The notes beneath the pieces were generated by a model. It saw nothing but the letters and a program-made list of their open reading frames with translations, did no database searches and had not been told where the DNA came from. From G963663315 sp965204925 (GTDB lineage Bacteria; Pseudomonadota; Gammaproteobacteria; Arenicellales; Poriferihabitantaceae): 64,000 nt of DNA. The position numbers and the translations under genes were made by a program. Positions 7,267 to 16,294 of this stretch are shown piece after piece. Numbering within the stretch: the stretch's first letter is position 1; each line of letters starts with the position of its first letter. Location of the stretch: contig OZ242021.1 in NCBI GenBank assembly GCA_965204925.1, positions 186,001 to 250,000 on the forward strand, written 5' to 3'.

Positions 7267-9528
7267 ATGAACGCGGACCACAGTATGCAACTCACCACGC
7301 CGGATAGCGCTGTGGAAACGAAAACGCCCGGTTCAGGCGCTAGTACGTACCTGATGGTGCCGATGTTCATTTTTTTCGCGTTACTGATTTTTGCCGTCAT
7401 CCGCGGACCGAGCCTGATATCCAGTACCGGCATCGGCAGCGCGGTCATCGTGGTAGCTCCACTGATACTGGCAACCTATGCCCTGACCATCGTGGTCATG
7501 GCTGGCCGCGCCGCGGTAGATCTTTCGATTGGGCCATTGATCGGCTTCATCAATGTCGGCATGATTCAACTGTATGCCGTCGGCTTTATGGAGTCGCCCA
7601 TCGCCTTTTTCCTGTATGCCATCGGGGTTGGCATTGCCTACCAGATACTACAGGGCTTGATCATCATTTTTGTGCGGGTGCAGCCGATCATCGTCTCGCT
7701 GAGCGGGTATCTTACGCTGGTCGGTCTCAACCTGATCATCCTGCCGCGTCCGGGCGGCGTCGCCCCGGACTGGATGTTCTCCTGGGGTAGCGGCACCACG
7801 ATCTTCTCGGCTACCCTGGTCATACTGATACTCGCCACGGCTGCCTGGTATATCATTGCGCGGACGGCTTTTTTCGGGCACTTGCGGTTGATGGGTTCGG
7901 ATGAACGCGCAGCCTATACCAGTGGCGTACATATCAATCTGGTACGCCTCGGCGCTCATGTGATCAGTGGCGTCTATGCCGGGCTTGCGGCAATCACGTT
8001 CACCGCCCTGATCAGTTCAGGCGATCCGACCCAGGGCACAACCTATACCCTGATGGCCGTAACCGCCCTGGTTCTCGGTGGAGCCAACCTCGCCGGCGGA
8101 CGCGGCAGCGCCTTCGGCTCGTTACTCGGGGCGCTGAATATCTATCTGATCACCTATGTATTGTCTACGTTCAACTTCGGCATGGTGCAAAGTTTCGTGA
8201 CCGACCTGGCATACGGTGTCATGCTGGTAGTCTCACTACTGATCAGTCTGGCCGTGCCGCAAATCCAAAAGCGGGCGCGCAGTCTGTCACCCCTGGTCTT
8301 TTTCGTCATACTGGCGGTCATTGCGCTTGGCGTAATCATGCACACGTCGATGGATCAGGTGATACAGCCACTGGCCGGTTTGCAGTCTTCAGCCATTGTC
8401 GTCCTATCCGATGGCGGAGTTGCCCAGGTCAGCGGCACAGCGACCGGGGAATCGTATTCTGCGGGCACCTATGTCCTTTTCATCGTGATCAGCGCAGTCG
8501 CGGCAGTCTACGCTTTCCGGATGTTGTTCAAATACCCGGGGGCTCCGATGGTTGCCTTCATGGTAGTGATAGCGGTAGTCGCCCTCGGGCTGATTTTCGA
8601 TCCTGATCCGCAGACGCAATCCATGGAAACAAGCGAACAGGCAAATGAGCAGACAGTCATTCAGGAACTGGATTCCCGGATGCCGGAATTCCTGGCGATG
8701 GAAAAAATGGATGAAACCCGCGTCACCGCCGAAGTGGCCGATCTGGTTTCACATAGCGCCTATGTGGTTCTCACCCTGATCGGCGCGGTATTGCTGGCTT
8801 CCCTGATCATTCTGGTCATGCTGCCCCATGTGACCGCCCGCGCCAAGCGCACTGCCCTGACGCTGTTCGCCGCCGCCGTCGCGGTCATCGCAGTCGGAGC
8901 GCTGTTCTTTGAAAGTTTCGAGGAAGGTTATCTGGCGAGCAGTTTTTCCGGTGAAGTCTATGCAATCATTCTGGTCGGCGTGGGGCTGTTCACCCTGACC
9001 GCTCCCCTGGTACACAACCGGCTCAGCAATATCTCCAATGTGTTTATCGGATTGCTTGGCGCGCTTGCGGTAGTCTGTGTGTATTTCTTCACGGACCCGG
9101 TTGACCCGGCCACGACCGACAACAGGGCGCGCGATCACTCTCCCGCAATATTCCTGACGCCGGCAGTTCCGCAACAACCGGCAATAACCGAGTATCCCGA
9201 ACCGGTGCGAGTAAACACAGAAGCCCCGGGAATTGCAATTCACGGACAACTGGCATTTTGTGCGGCTATTATTGTGTTGCTGCACATATTCCTTTATATC
9301 GCGATGGGTGAAAACAGCTTCCGCAGTTTCTGGCGGCTGTGGGAAATTCCCGTACTGTCGGCATTGATCTGGGGTGGACTGTTTTACGCCAGCGGGGTGC
9401 CGTTCTGGCAAATCGTTGCCGTAATTGCGGTCGCGGCCATTTCAGCGCCCAATGTCCTGCACATCATCAGTACCTACAAAATCAGGCAGAAGCGTGACCG
9501 TTCAATCAGTCAGTGGGCAGGTTCATGA
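7267..9528 (+). CDS. Sugar-type ABC permease with a large extra C-terminal membrane region
   Basis: This is a membrane subunit of the ABC importer, 753 aa from the ATG that lies 1 bp after the hyuB stop; an upstream in-frame Met inside hyuB is rejected. Residues from about 30 to 330 form a BPD_transp_2-type permease with the expected VDLSIGPLIGFINVG and GTTYTLMAVTALVLGGANLAGGRG segments. Family members normally end at about 320-350 aa. Here roughly another 400 aa follow, with about nine further hydrophobic segments, an acidic helical stretch around residues 455-495 and a Pro-rich loop near 620-650. I do not recognise the added domain. It could be an anchoring platform or a second transport or sensing module. 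The stop codon overlaps the next permease start in an ATGA. Confidence 0.9.
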   Translation: MNADHSMQLTTPDSAVETKTPGSGASTYLMVPMFIFFALLIFAVIRGPSLISSTGIGSAVIVVAPLILATYALTIVVMAGRAAVDLSIGPLIGFINVGMIQLYAVGFMESPIAFFLYAIGVGIAYQILQGLIIIFVRVQPIIVSLSGYLTLVGLNLIILPRPGGVAPDWMFSWGSGTTIFSATLVILILATAAWYIIARTAFFGHLRLMGSDERAAYTSGVHINLVRLGAHVISGVYAGLAAITFTALISSGDPTQGTTYTLMAVTALVLGGANLAGGRGSAFGSLLGALNIYLITYVLSTFNFGMVQSFVTDLAYGVMLVVSLLISLAVPQIQKRARSLSPLVFFVILAVIALGVIMHTSMDQVIQPLAGLQSSAIVVLSDGGVAQVSGTATGESYSAGTYVLFIVISAVAAVYAFRMLFKYPGAPMVAFMVVIAVVALGLIFDPDPQTQSMETSEQANEQTVIQELDSRMPEFLAMEKMDETRVTAEVADLVSHSAYVVLTLIGAVLLASLIILVMLPHVTARAKRTALTLFAAAVAVIAVGALFFESFEEGYLASSFSGEVYAIILVGVGLFTLTAPLVHNRLSNISNVFIGLLGALAVVCVYFFTDPVDPATTDNRARDHSPAIFLTPAVPQQPAITEYPEPVRVNTEAPGIAIHGQLAFCAAIIVLLHIFLYIAMGENSFRSFWRLWEIPVLSALIWGGLFYASGVPFWQIVAVIAVAAISAPNVLHIISTYKIRQKRDRSISQWAGS

Positions 9529-10937
9529 AAAAATCGGCTTTTTCCTTTTACAAGTGGCTCGGCTTTGTGATCGCTGCGCTGGTCGCCGTGTTCAGCGCGA
9601 TACTCGGCTGGATAGACGATGTGCCGATGCAGCATATCCTGTTTTACTCGCTGGCTGTCTTTGCGCTGATTTTATGGGGATGGCATCACTGTTCGGTACG
9701 CTGGATATATCGACCGGACGGCATCGCTATCCGCAATACCCGCGACCATAGTCCGCAGTCCGCCTCCGAAGCGCACGAGGATGAACACCAGCAGAGTTTT
9801 CTGCGCTCCCTGGTTGCAAGAAACAAGGGCGGAGCATGGGGCTTGCTGGCGCTGGCTATCGCATTCATTGCCAGCGCTTTTGCCGTCGAGGATTTTTTCC
9901 AGTGGCGCAATATCACGTCCGTGCTGATCTTTATCGCCTTCCTGATCCTCGCCTTTATCCTGAACAGACGGGTCAAAACCAACAAAAGCGCGTTTATCGG
10001 AATCGTTGTGCTGATCGGGCTTTTTATTATCGGCTCACTGGTGGTCGACGGCTTCCTGTCTACGTTGAATTTCAAGTCGATGCTGGTATTCGCTTCATTT
10101 CTGGGGCTGGCCTGTATCGGGCAAACCCTGGTCGCGCTTCTGGGAGGGCTGGATTTGTCGATCCCGTTCGTGATCGGGTCTTCCAATATCGGCCTGATGT
10201 ATCTGCTGACTCTGAATACGCCACCATGGATCGCGTTTATTGCGGTCCTGCTGATCGGCGCCGGAATCGGTTTTGTTAACGGGATGCTGAGCTTTCGCTT
10301 GCAGGGTCAGGCGCTGATCCTGACTCTGGGAGTCGGTTTTGCGGTTTCCGGCGGAACCCAGATTCTGACCAGTATCGGTACCGCGTTCGGCGGCAACGTA
10401 TTCGGTGTGGTACCCGAATGGCTGTCCAACATTGCTGCCATGAACGGGGTTTTCCTTGGCTTGAACTTCCCGCCTGTAGTCGTGATCTGGATTATCGCGT
10501 CGATCATCCTGATCGTCGGATTGCGCAATACAACCTGGGGAAGAAATCTGTATGCGCTCGGCGGCAGCCGTACTTCAGCCAAACGCATGTCCATATCCGA
10601 ACGCGGTTACTGGGTCGCAATGTATACCATCAGCGGCTGTGTCTCGGCATTTACCGGGGCCCTGCTGCTCGGCTGGAGCGGCGGTGGATTTATCGGCGTA
10701 GGGGATCAATATCTGTTCATGACCCTTGCGGCGGTAGTGGTTGGCGGTACTTCCCTGCTCGGCGGCTGGGGCGGCTATGGATTTACCGTAATCGGGGTAC
10801 TGGTTCTGCAGGTATTGACGTCGTTTCTGGTTGGAATCGGACTGGACTATGAAAGCCAGCAGTTTGTATTCGGGTTGCTGATACTGCCGATGGTCGCGCT
10901 GTATGCGCGTTCACCGCATATTCGCACACAGATATGA
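9525..10937 (+). CDS. Second sugar-type ABC permease with an N-terminal membrane extension
   Basis: This is a 470-aa permease expected to pair with the preceding one. The ATG at 9525 overlaps the upstream stop (ATGA); a GTG 12 bp earlier is possible but less likely. The C-terminal 320 residues are a BPD_transp_2 permease, with LGGLDLSIPFVIGSSNIG and LFMTLAAVVVGGTSLLGGWGG as the typical membrane-loop motifs. Before this core are two extra hydrophobic segments and a charged cytoplasmic-looking stretch (about residues 55-100, rich in His, Glu and Ser) that ordinary family members lack. Together with the extension of its partner, this makes the membrane part of this importer unusually large. It is the last gene of the operon and faces the convergent dimethylformamidase operon 64 bp away. 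Confidence 0.9.
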   Translation: MKKSAFSFYKWLGFVIAALVAVFSAILGWIDDVPMQHILFYSLAVFALILWGWHHCSVRWIYRPDGIAIRNTRDHSPQSASEAHEDEHQQSFLRSLVARNKGGAWGLLALAIAFIASAFAVEDFFQWRNITSVLIFIAFLILAFILNRRVKTNKSAFIGIVVLIGLFIIGSLVVDGFLSTLNFKSMLVFASFLGLACIGQTLVALLGGLDLSIPFVIGSSNIGLMYLLTLNTPPWIAFIAVLLIGAGIGFVNGMLSFRLQGQALILTLGVGFAVSGGTQILTSIGTAFGGNVFGVVPEWLSNIAAMNGVFLGLNFPPVVVIWIIASIILIVGLRNTTWGRNLYALGGSRTSAKRMSISERGYWVAMYTISGCVSAFTGALLLGWSGGGFIGVGDQYLFMTLAAVVVGGTSLLGGWGGYGFTVIGVLVLQVLTSFLVGIGLDYESQQFVFGLLILPMVALYARSPHIRTQI

Positions 10938-10973
10938 ACGGCACAGCCGGGCACATATCAGTACGGCCTGCAT

Positions 10974-10986
10974 GCCGGTAGCCGGC
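10974..10986. terminator. Small inverted repeat between convergent operons
   Basis: The 13-bp repeat GCCGG-TAG-CCGGC lies in the 64-bp gap between two convergent operons and could form a short hairpin in either transcript. No T-run follows on either side, so an intrinsic terminator is only a weak possibility. Confidence 0.2.
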
Positions 10987-11001
10987 GAATCAACGACCAA
11001 T

Positions 11002-11409
11002 CTACCGGTATTGGGCCAGCAGGTCTGCGATGCGCTTCAGAAATATCGCGTGTTCGCAGGCTTCTTCAGAAGAAAATGACGGTTCGAGTATCTCTACCGG
11101 CTGTCCACGAACGCCGGAACAGATTCCGATCCGGTAGTCTTCATGCGGGCGTTTGCATACGGTCAGATATTTCCCCTGCATCGGCTGTCGACGGAATTTG
11201 TCGAGCGCCGTCCTCAAATCCCTGCTGTGTTCTACCGGCGGCTGGCCGTTTCGGGGCGGTCCGGCAACAGGATTGGCCCGGTGCTCTGCGATCAACCGGT
11301 TACGGGTCGCCTCATCGGTCAGCAGGGGCAGTACATAAGTGCGGGTAATGAAATCGTCGGTACTGGCGCGGCCCTGATCGGTTTGTACGCCGGTTGGTTT
11401 ATCTGGCAT
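11002..11409 (-). CDS. Dimethylformamidase-type small subunit
   Basis: This is a 135-aa cytoplasmic protein that I assign as the small (alpha) subunit of an N,N-dimethylformamidase-like amidohydrolase. The C-terminal half has the pattern I associate with that subunit: a hydrophobic QPMQGKYLTVC strand, a DYRIG strand, then an acidic FSSEEACEHAIFLKRIADL helix. Length fits the roughly 130-aa known subunits. The ATG is preceded by a good ribosome site (GAGGTGAACC). It is the last gene of the minus-strand operon, 38 bp after a related small protein and two genes after the large subunit. The family subunit is thought to stabilise the large chain rather than carry the active site. Assignment rests on remembered family features, not on a search. 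Confidence 0.7.
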   Translation of the reverse strand: MPDKPTGVQTDQGRASTDDFITRTYVLPLLTDEATRNRLIAEHRANPVAGPPRNGQPPVEHSRDLRTALDKFRRQPMQGKYLTVCKRPHEDYRIGICSGVRGQPVEILEPSFSSEEACEHAIFLKRIADLLAQYR

Positions 11410-11447
11410 GGTTCACCTCATTACTCTCAAAAATCGGGGTCGGGTCA

Positions 11448-11831
11448 TCAGGTACATCGGCACGGCGCCCGCTCGCCGCGGGCTTCCTTGATACGCAACG
11501 CCTCTTGCCGCGCCTGTTCGGGTGACGAAAAGACCTTGTCCTCGAACAGGATGATCGGCTTGCGCCGATCCGCGTTCAACTGCCCCACGCACCATTGTTC
11601 ATCCGCTTTGGTACAAACTACCATATAGGCGCCTGCAATCGGACCGTAACGCCGGTTATTCAGCACAAACAGGCATTCCGCCAGTTGATTGAGCTTGTCC
11701 GCATCCAGATCGCCCAATGCGGCCGCCTCCAGGCCGTTAAGCGGGGTCAATGCGGCGCCCATGACGTCCTTGCCGGCAGGCGGTTCCATCATCTGCATGC
11801 CGGATTTTTCCGGCGTATTCGTATTCATCAT
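11448..11831 (-). CDS. Second, divergent dimethylformamidase small-subunit-like protein
   Basis: This protein of about 127 aa is related to the next gene in the operon. Both share a GxYxVC strand (GAYMVVCTKADEQW here), a following V/I-G strand and a C-terminal FSSPEQARQEALRIKEA helix corresponding to FSSEEACEHAIFLKRI. The N-terminal halves differ. It lies 48 bp after the large-subunit gene, where the small subunit would be expected. The start is uncertain: GTG at 11837 and ATGs at 11831 and 11828 are in frame, and I prefer the ATG at 11831. It ends in a Cys-containing CRCT. It may be a second subunit giving a mixed oligomer, or a duplicated copy that has taken another role. Confidence 0.65.
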   Translation of the reverse strand: MMNTNTPEKSGMQMMEPPAGKDVMGAALTPLNGLEAAALGDLDADKLNQLAECLFVLNNRRYGPIAGAYMVVCTKADEQWCVGQLNADRRKPIILFEDKVFSSPEQARQEALRIKEARGERAPCRCT

Positions 11832-11879
11832 CTGCACCGTGTTCTGTTGATCTTCATGATCTGGCCAGAGGGCCCCCGT

Positions 11880-14237
11880 TCAGGGCAGAGGGCCGTCTTT
11901 CAGAAACCCCCGGATCGCGTTCTCCAGAATACGCGACACATTATTGTTGTAGTTGTTATGTGACAGGCTACCGCACCAGGCCAGCGAGCCGGGCGCGAAC
12001 AACGCTCCGTCATTCGGGGTTTTATAGTAAATCATGTCGGCCCTGACCTGCGGATTTTCAGTCCCGCCCCCATAATAGCCACGAACAGTGAAATGGATCT
12101 CTTCATTGACCTGCAACATCAGGTTGGTATGGCCCTCGGAACGGGCCAGCAGCCAGGCATTGTGCGGTGTACCGAATGCCAGATCATAGCGATCCAGCTC
12201 AAGACCTGCGGCGCCGCCGCCCACCAGACCAAAGTCACCGATGATTTCATCTTCGCCGACTCCTTCGAAAATCCAGGCGCATTCCGGCCGCTTGCTGTCT
12301 TCCTCGCGCCGGTAATACGAAGACACATCGAAACCATAAGCGGTAAACGTAAGACCACAGAGCTTGCTGGGTATGCGTCCGCGCGCGCGCCACATGCCAC
12401 CGAACTTGCCATCAAAGGCATTGTGGTATTCTCCGGGATTGGCAGTCCATGCGCGAGTGCCCGCCTCACCCTTGCGTACTTCAATGATATTTTCATTGTC
12501 CGGGTGATATTCACTGATCCAGTAAAATCCATCGGCGCCCAGATAAATCCAGCGCCCGCCCTGAAACTGGTAGGAATCATAGGCTTCGTGCATTTTTTCT
12601 GAGGTATATTCGGGGTGACTACCGGTCAACACGACCCGGTAGCGGTTCAGCAAACCGACCCCCTCGCGATGCAGGTCTTCGTCGGTATGCACATCATATT
12701 CAAAATTCTTTTCTTCCAGCCAGTCGACCAGATGCAGATCGGCGTTCAGCTGCCACAGAGATGGCGACAGCCAGTGACGGTATTTTGGCCGCATATTCAG
12801 GATCGGCCGCAGACGCGACGAATAACACACGCCGCTGCCGTCGGAATGCAACGAATAGGTCGACAAACCGTATTCCCGGTGCTCGTTCAGATAAAGATCC
12901 GAGGCCGACATCACCGGAACCTTGCCCGCCAACAGCTGCGCAACGACCGAATTGGTGCCGAGATTGTCGTTAGAATAAGCCATATAGCTGTTAGTCGGCA
13001 AAATCAGCGCAGTCTTCGCGGTTGCAGTACCCCTGGGCGGGCGTACCACGAACGGAATAAAATCTTCCGTATCGGGAGAATCATCTCCACCGATACGCAA
13101 ACGGGCAGCGTAAACACCACTGCCCAATCCTTCCGGTATCATGAAATCAAAGTCCACCTCCCAGCGGGCATCGTCTATATCATCGTCGTGGAAATGAATG
13201 GCGCCGTATTCTGCCGGCTTGTGGTGATATACGATCTCATCACCAGACCAGTTGAATCCGGTCATCCCCCGGGCAGGCAGATTGATCGCGTGACCATTCA
13301 GCGCATTCGCCGATGTATCGACAATCCAGGTAGACGCAATATGGGTCGTGATATTGGCATGAAAATCCCAGGCGCCTGTGACCCGTGTGCGCAGTTCTCC
13401 GGAGCAGGCCTGGAAACCCGATGCCAACGCCTCGATTTCGGATTTCGACAGCGCTCCATGGCAAACCCTGGGGCGGTCGATCTTGCCATTATAGATATGG
13501 GTTTGCTCCGGCAATTCCACCGGCTGCCGGGCTTCCCGGTAATGCGCGCCGAAAATCGTCCGCCCACTTCTTTCCTGTAGTGTCGATGCAGCCATCAACA
13601 GCGGAGCATCATTGACGCCGGCGATCAGACTGTTGATTGCCTCTACCGTTGCCGTGGTTTCCTCCGCAGGGTGCAGCAGCGACATGCCGAGCCCCCCGTT
13701 GGTGCGAGTCACGACCGGTTCCTGGTACAGCGTAACCCGGCCGCTTATTGCATCGAAGGTCGCCGCCGCCAGATACCAGACCTTCAGAATCAGTTTCTTG
13801 CCGCTCGACAGGCGCATCACCTGCCCCTTGCCGTCCCCGATTTCTACCGACAAACAGCCGTGCTCATCAATGAACAATCCATATCCGCATTGAGTCGGCT
13901 CCACCCATTTGGTCAGGATACCCTGTCTTCCCTTGTCGGGCGTAGTCGGGAAAATATAAGCCTGCAAGGTAAAGCTGTGCAGATTCATTCGTTCATCGCG
14001 GGGAATAATCACATAGGAACCGCCGTGAATGCGCTGGTTGCGCCCCGGCCAGGTTCTGTTGCAAGGCGCGGCAATCTCTTCTTCCTTGTAGCCCGGACCC
14101 TGCGGATTGGTGTCGCCATGGATCAGGCGGACAATCTGCGCGTCGTAGGACTCGTTGTTCTCCGAATTCACATAAAACCTGAGGTTCTCTCCGGGACACA
14201 CAGAATACTTGTCGCTATACCCTGTAATTCGTAACAT
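11880..14237 (-). CDS. N,N-dimethylformamidase large subunit
   Basis: This is a 785-aa protein of the N,N-dimethylformamidase beta-subunit family, which hydrolyses small N-alkylated amides (dimethylformamide gives dimethylamine and formate) at a mononuclear iron held by two tyrosines and a glutamate. The N-terminal part is a concanavalin/LamG-like beta-sandwich (HSFTLQAYIFPTTP, near residues 87-100, and WYLAAATFD). The C-terminal half is the amidohydrolase-type domain. Candidate iron ligands by spacing are Tyr421 (TNSYMAYSND), Tyr461 (GLSTYSLHSDG) and Glu543 (SHPEYTSEKM); this mapping is inference. The ATG has a purine-rich ribosome site (GGGGAAAAG). It lies 23 bp after a sodium symporter gene and directly before two small-subunit-like genes. 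The actual amide substrate may differ from dimethylformamide. Confidence 0.9.
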   Translation of the reverse strand: MLRITGYSDKYSVCPGENLRFYVNSENNESYDAQIVRLIHGDTNPQGPGYKEEEIAAPCNRTWPGRNQRIHGGSYVIIPRDERMNLHSFTLQAYIFPTTPDKGRQGILTKWVEPTQCGYGLFIDEHGCLSVEIGDGKGQVMRLSSGKKLILKVWYLAAATFDAISGRVTLYQEPVVTRTNGGLGMSLLHPAEETTATVEAINSLIAGVNDAPLLMAASTLQERSGRTIFGAHYREARQPVELPEQTHIYNGKIDRPRVCHGALSKSEIEALASGFQACSGELRTRVTGAWDFHANITTHIASTWIVDTSANALNGHAINLPARGMTGFNWSGDEIVYHHKPAEYGAIHFHDDDIDDARWEVDFDFMIPEGLGSGVYAARLRIGGDDSPDTEDFIPFVVRPPRGTATAKTALILPTNSYMAYSNDNLGTNSVVAQLLAGKVPVMSASDLYLNEHREYGLSTYSLHSDGSGVCYSSRLRPILNMRPKYRHWLSPSLWQLNADLHLVDWLEEKNFEYDVHTDEDLHREGVGLLNRYRVVLTGSHPEYTSEKMHEAYDSYQFQGGRWIYLGADGFYWISEYHPDNENIIEVRKGEAGTRAWTANPGEYHNAFDGKFGGMWRARGRIPSKLCGLTFTAYGFDVSSYYRREEDSKRPECAWIFEGVGEDEIIGDFGLVGGGAAGLELDRYDLAFGTPHNAWLLARSEGHTNLMLQVNEEIHFTVRGYYGGGTENPQVRADMIYYKTPNDGALFAPGSLAWCGSLSHNNYNNNVSRILENAIRGFLKDGPLP

Positions 14238-14260
14238 GGCTTTTCCCCAACCTTGAAAAT

Positions 14261-16222
14261 CTAAAAATCGACTCTGTTTGTGTGCAGCTCATGCGTAGAT
14301 GAGGCTCGTTCAATTTCTCTCTCCGGGACGGTGGACATCTCCATCTTGTAGACCAGATACCAGATCATGCCCACGCCGAGGGCCCACCAGATAATCTGCC
14401 ATGCCCAGATTGAGGGCATCGCAAAATTCCACGCCGCGTACCCGGCATCGGGCTCGCCAAAAAGACGGTTACCGATCACGGCGCCGGGACCGATTGCAAA
14501 AAACATCCAGACCAGTACGATCACCCCGGCGACCGGTTTTGTCCAGCGTTTACGCACCATCAGCGGACTGTATTGTTGCAGGAAATGGTGGAACCGGTCG
14601 CGTCGCGGCCGCTCCGCATCGTTACGCTCGATCACTGAAATGGTAATACAGACCACAATATTGACAAACATACCCCATGCGGCGGAATGAATGGTCCAAG
14701 GCCAGCGCCCCCAGGGCAGCGAATCGGCTGCCAGCTTCTGCCCGAGCGGCTCGGTCATGATAACGGCAATCAATCCGGCAACCAAACCCAGGGTGGCCGC
14801 CTGACGGGTAATCCACGGTAACCAGGTAACCGCAAGCAGTGACGGCCATAGCTGGAATCCAAAAGATAGCGCAAGACCGCCCAACAGCAGGGTCGCATCC
14901 ATTGAGAAGGTTGCAAGCAGCATGGCAGCCAGAAATACCAGGCCGGTACACAACCGCCCGGCTTTTTTCTGTTTGCCGTGATCAGCATCGGGCTGGATAT
15001 AGCGACGATAGACATCCCGGGCCAGGATACTTCCGGCAGCCGACATGAAAGCGCCGGCCGTGGCTTGTAACGCGGCGATGGCGCAAACCGCGAACACCCC
15101 GATCAACCAGGGCCAGCCGTCGCCGATTAACCGGATAAAATGGGGCACCAGAGTACTGCCATCCCGGTCGGACAGAGCCGGCAGTAGTTGCGCACTCGCG
15201 ATACCGGCCTGATTAGCCCCGGCGTCGGCGCCGAGCAGGCGCGCGCTGACACCGATCAGGGTGGCGAACGAGATCAGGATGAAGCTGACACAAAACGCGC
15301 CCCCCCAAACCTGGTGAATAGCGAAGCCGCGCGGCGACCGGCTCGCAAAACCCCACATCGAAATTGCCGGGGAAGCATGAATCCCCATCACCGCCATCAT
15401 GAAGGTCAGGCACATGATCGCGGTCCAGGGACCTCCGGCAGGGGCCTCGATCCCCAATCCGGCAGTCCACTGAATGACGCCGGGAATGACGAAATATCCG
15501 GGATAATCCCCTCCGCCAGAGCCTCCGGTATGGCCCCAGAGGCCCGTAGTTTTCTGCGCGATATTGGCCAGCCCGATATTCAGCGCATCGAATCCCCCGA
15601 CCAGCCTGAGCGCGAATGCGCCGAGCACAATGATGCCAAAAGCAAACAGGACAAACTGCACCACCGCTATTTTCGCGACGGCCTGCATACCTCCGGTTAC
15701 CGAATAGAGCAACACAAAGCCAGACAATACCCACATCGCAATATCACGGGATATCAGACCATCGGTCAATTCACTAACCAGAAAGCCGGACGCGCCGAAC
15801 AGGATCGCGGCAAAAGGCGCACCGAACAACAATGCGATGCCGACAGAGGCGATTCTGAGCGCATGGCTGTCGAAATAATCCGCAAACATCTCTCCGCAAG
15901 TCATATAGCCAAAGCGGCGCCCCAGCATCCATTGGCGTTTCAGCAACACCGTACCGGCAAACGCCGCAGCGATGCCGTAAAAGGCCGTATTGGCAAACTG
16001 GAATCCATCACGAAATAGCAGAGGGGGATAGCCTGTGAAGGTCCACGCCGCCAGGGTGACGGCAGTAATCGAAAGGGAAAATACCCATGGCGACAGTTGC
16101 CGTCCGGCCAGGAAAAAATCACTGGCGGTATGCGCCCTGCGCAGCGCGCGGATGCCCCAGAAAAAACAATACGCCCAGTAGATCATCAAAAATACCAGCA
16201 CCCAGATCAGGTTATCGGTCAT
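14261..16222 (-). CDS. Sodium:solute symporter (SSS family)
   Basis: This 653-aa integral membrane protein of the SSS/PutP superfamily would take up an organic solute with sodium. It has an N-terminal FLAGRQLSPWVFSLSITAVTLAAWTF segment (the two family helices, residues about 38-65), a run of about 13-14 hydrophobic helices and a conserved GGMQAVAKIAVVQFV helix. The ATG at 16222 is preferred over an adjacent GTG. It sits 23 bp before the dimethylformamidase large-subunit gene, so it is the likely uptake route for that enzyme's substrate or for a related metabolite. Length exceeds the roughly 500 aa of PutP because of an extended C-terminal membrane region and tail. Confidence 0.92.
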   Translation of the reverse strand: MTDNLIWVLVFLMIYWAYCFFWGIRALRRAHTASDFFLAGRQLSPWVFSLSITAVTLAAWTFTGYPPLLFRDGFQFANTAFYGIAAAFAGTVLLKRQWMLGRRFGYMTCGEMFADYFDSHALRIASVGIALLFGAPFAAILFGASGFLVSELTDGLISRDIAMWVLSGFVLLYSVTGGMQAVAKIAVVQFVLFAFGIIVLGAFALRLVGGFDALNIGLANIAQKTTGLWGHTGGSGGGDYPGYFVIPGVIQWTAGLGIEAPAGGPWTAIMCLTFMMAVMGIHASPAISMWGFASRSPRGFAIHQVWGGAFCVSFILISFATLIGVSARLLGADAGANQAGIASAQLLPALSDRDGSTLVPHFIRLIGDGWPWLIGVFAVCAIAALQATAGAFMSAAGSILARDVYRRYIQPDADHGKQKKAGRLCTGLVFLAAMLLATFSMDATLLLGGLALSFGFQLWPSLLAVTWLPWITRQAATLGLVAGLIAVIMTEPLGQKLAADSLPWGRWPWTIHSAAWGMFVNIVVCITISVIERNDAERPRRDRFHHFLQQYSPLMVRKRWTKPVAGVIVLVWMFFAIGPGAVIGNRLFGEPDAGYAAWNFAMPSIWAWQIIWWALGVGMIWYLVYKMEMSTVPEREIERASSTHELHTNRVDF

Positions 16223-16294
16223 CACAGTTGCCCGGCAAACAAACTACATATTTTTTGCGCAAGCTGCCGCGCTGAACGTCGAATCGGCGAACCA

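Noticed and set aside
12615..13580. 321-aa plus-strand reading frame
   Set aside because: It is antisense to the well-supported dimethylformamidase large subunit and has no recognisable domain.
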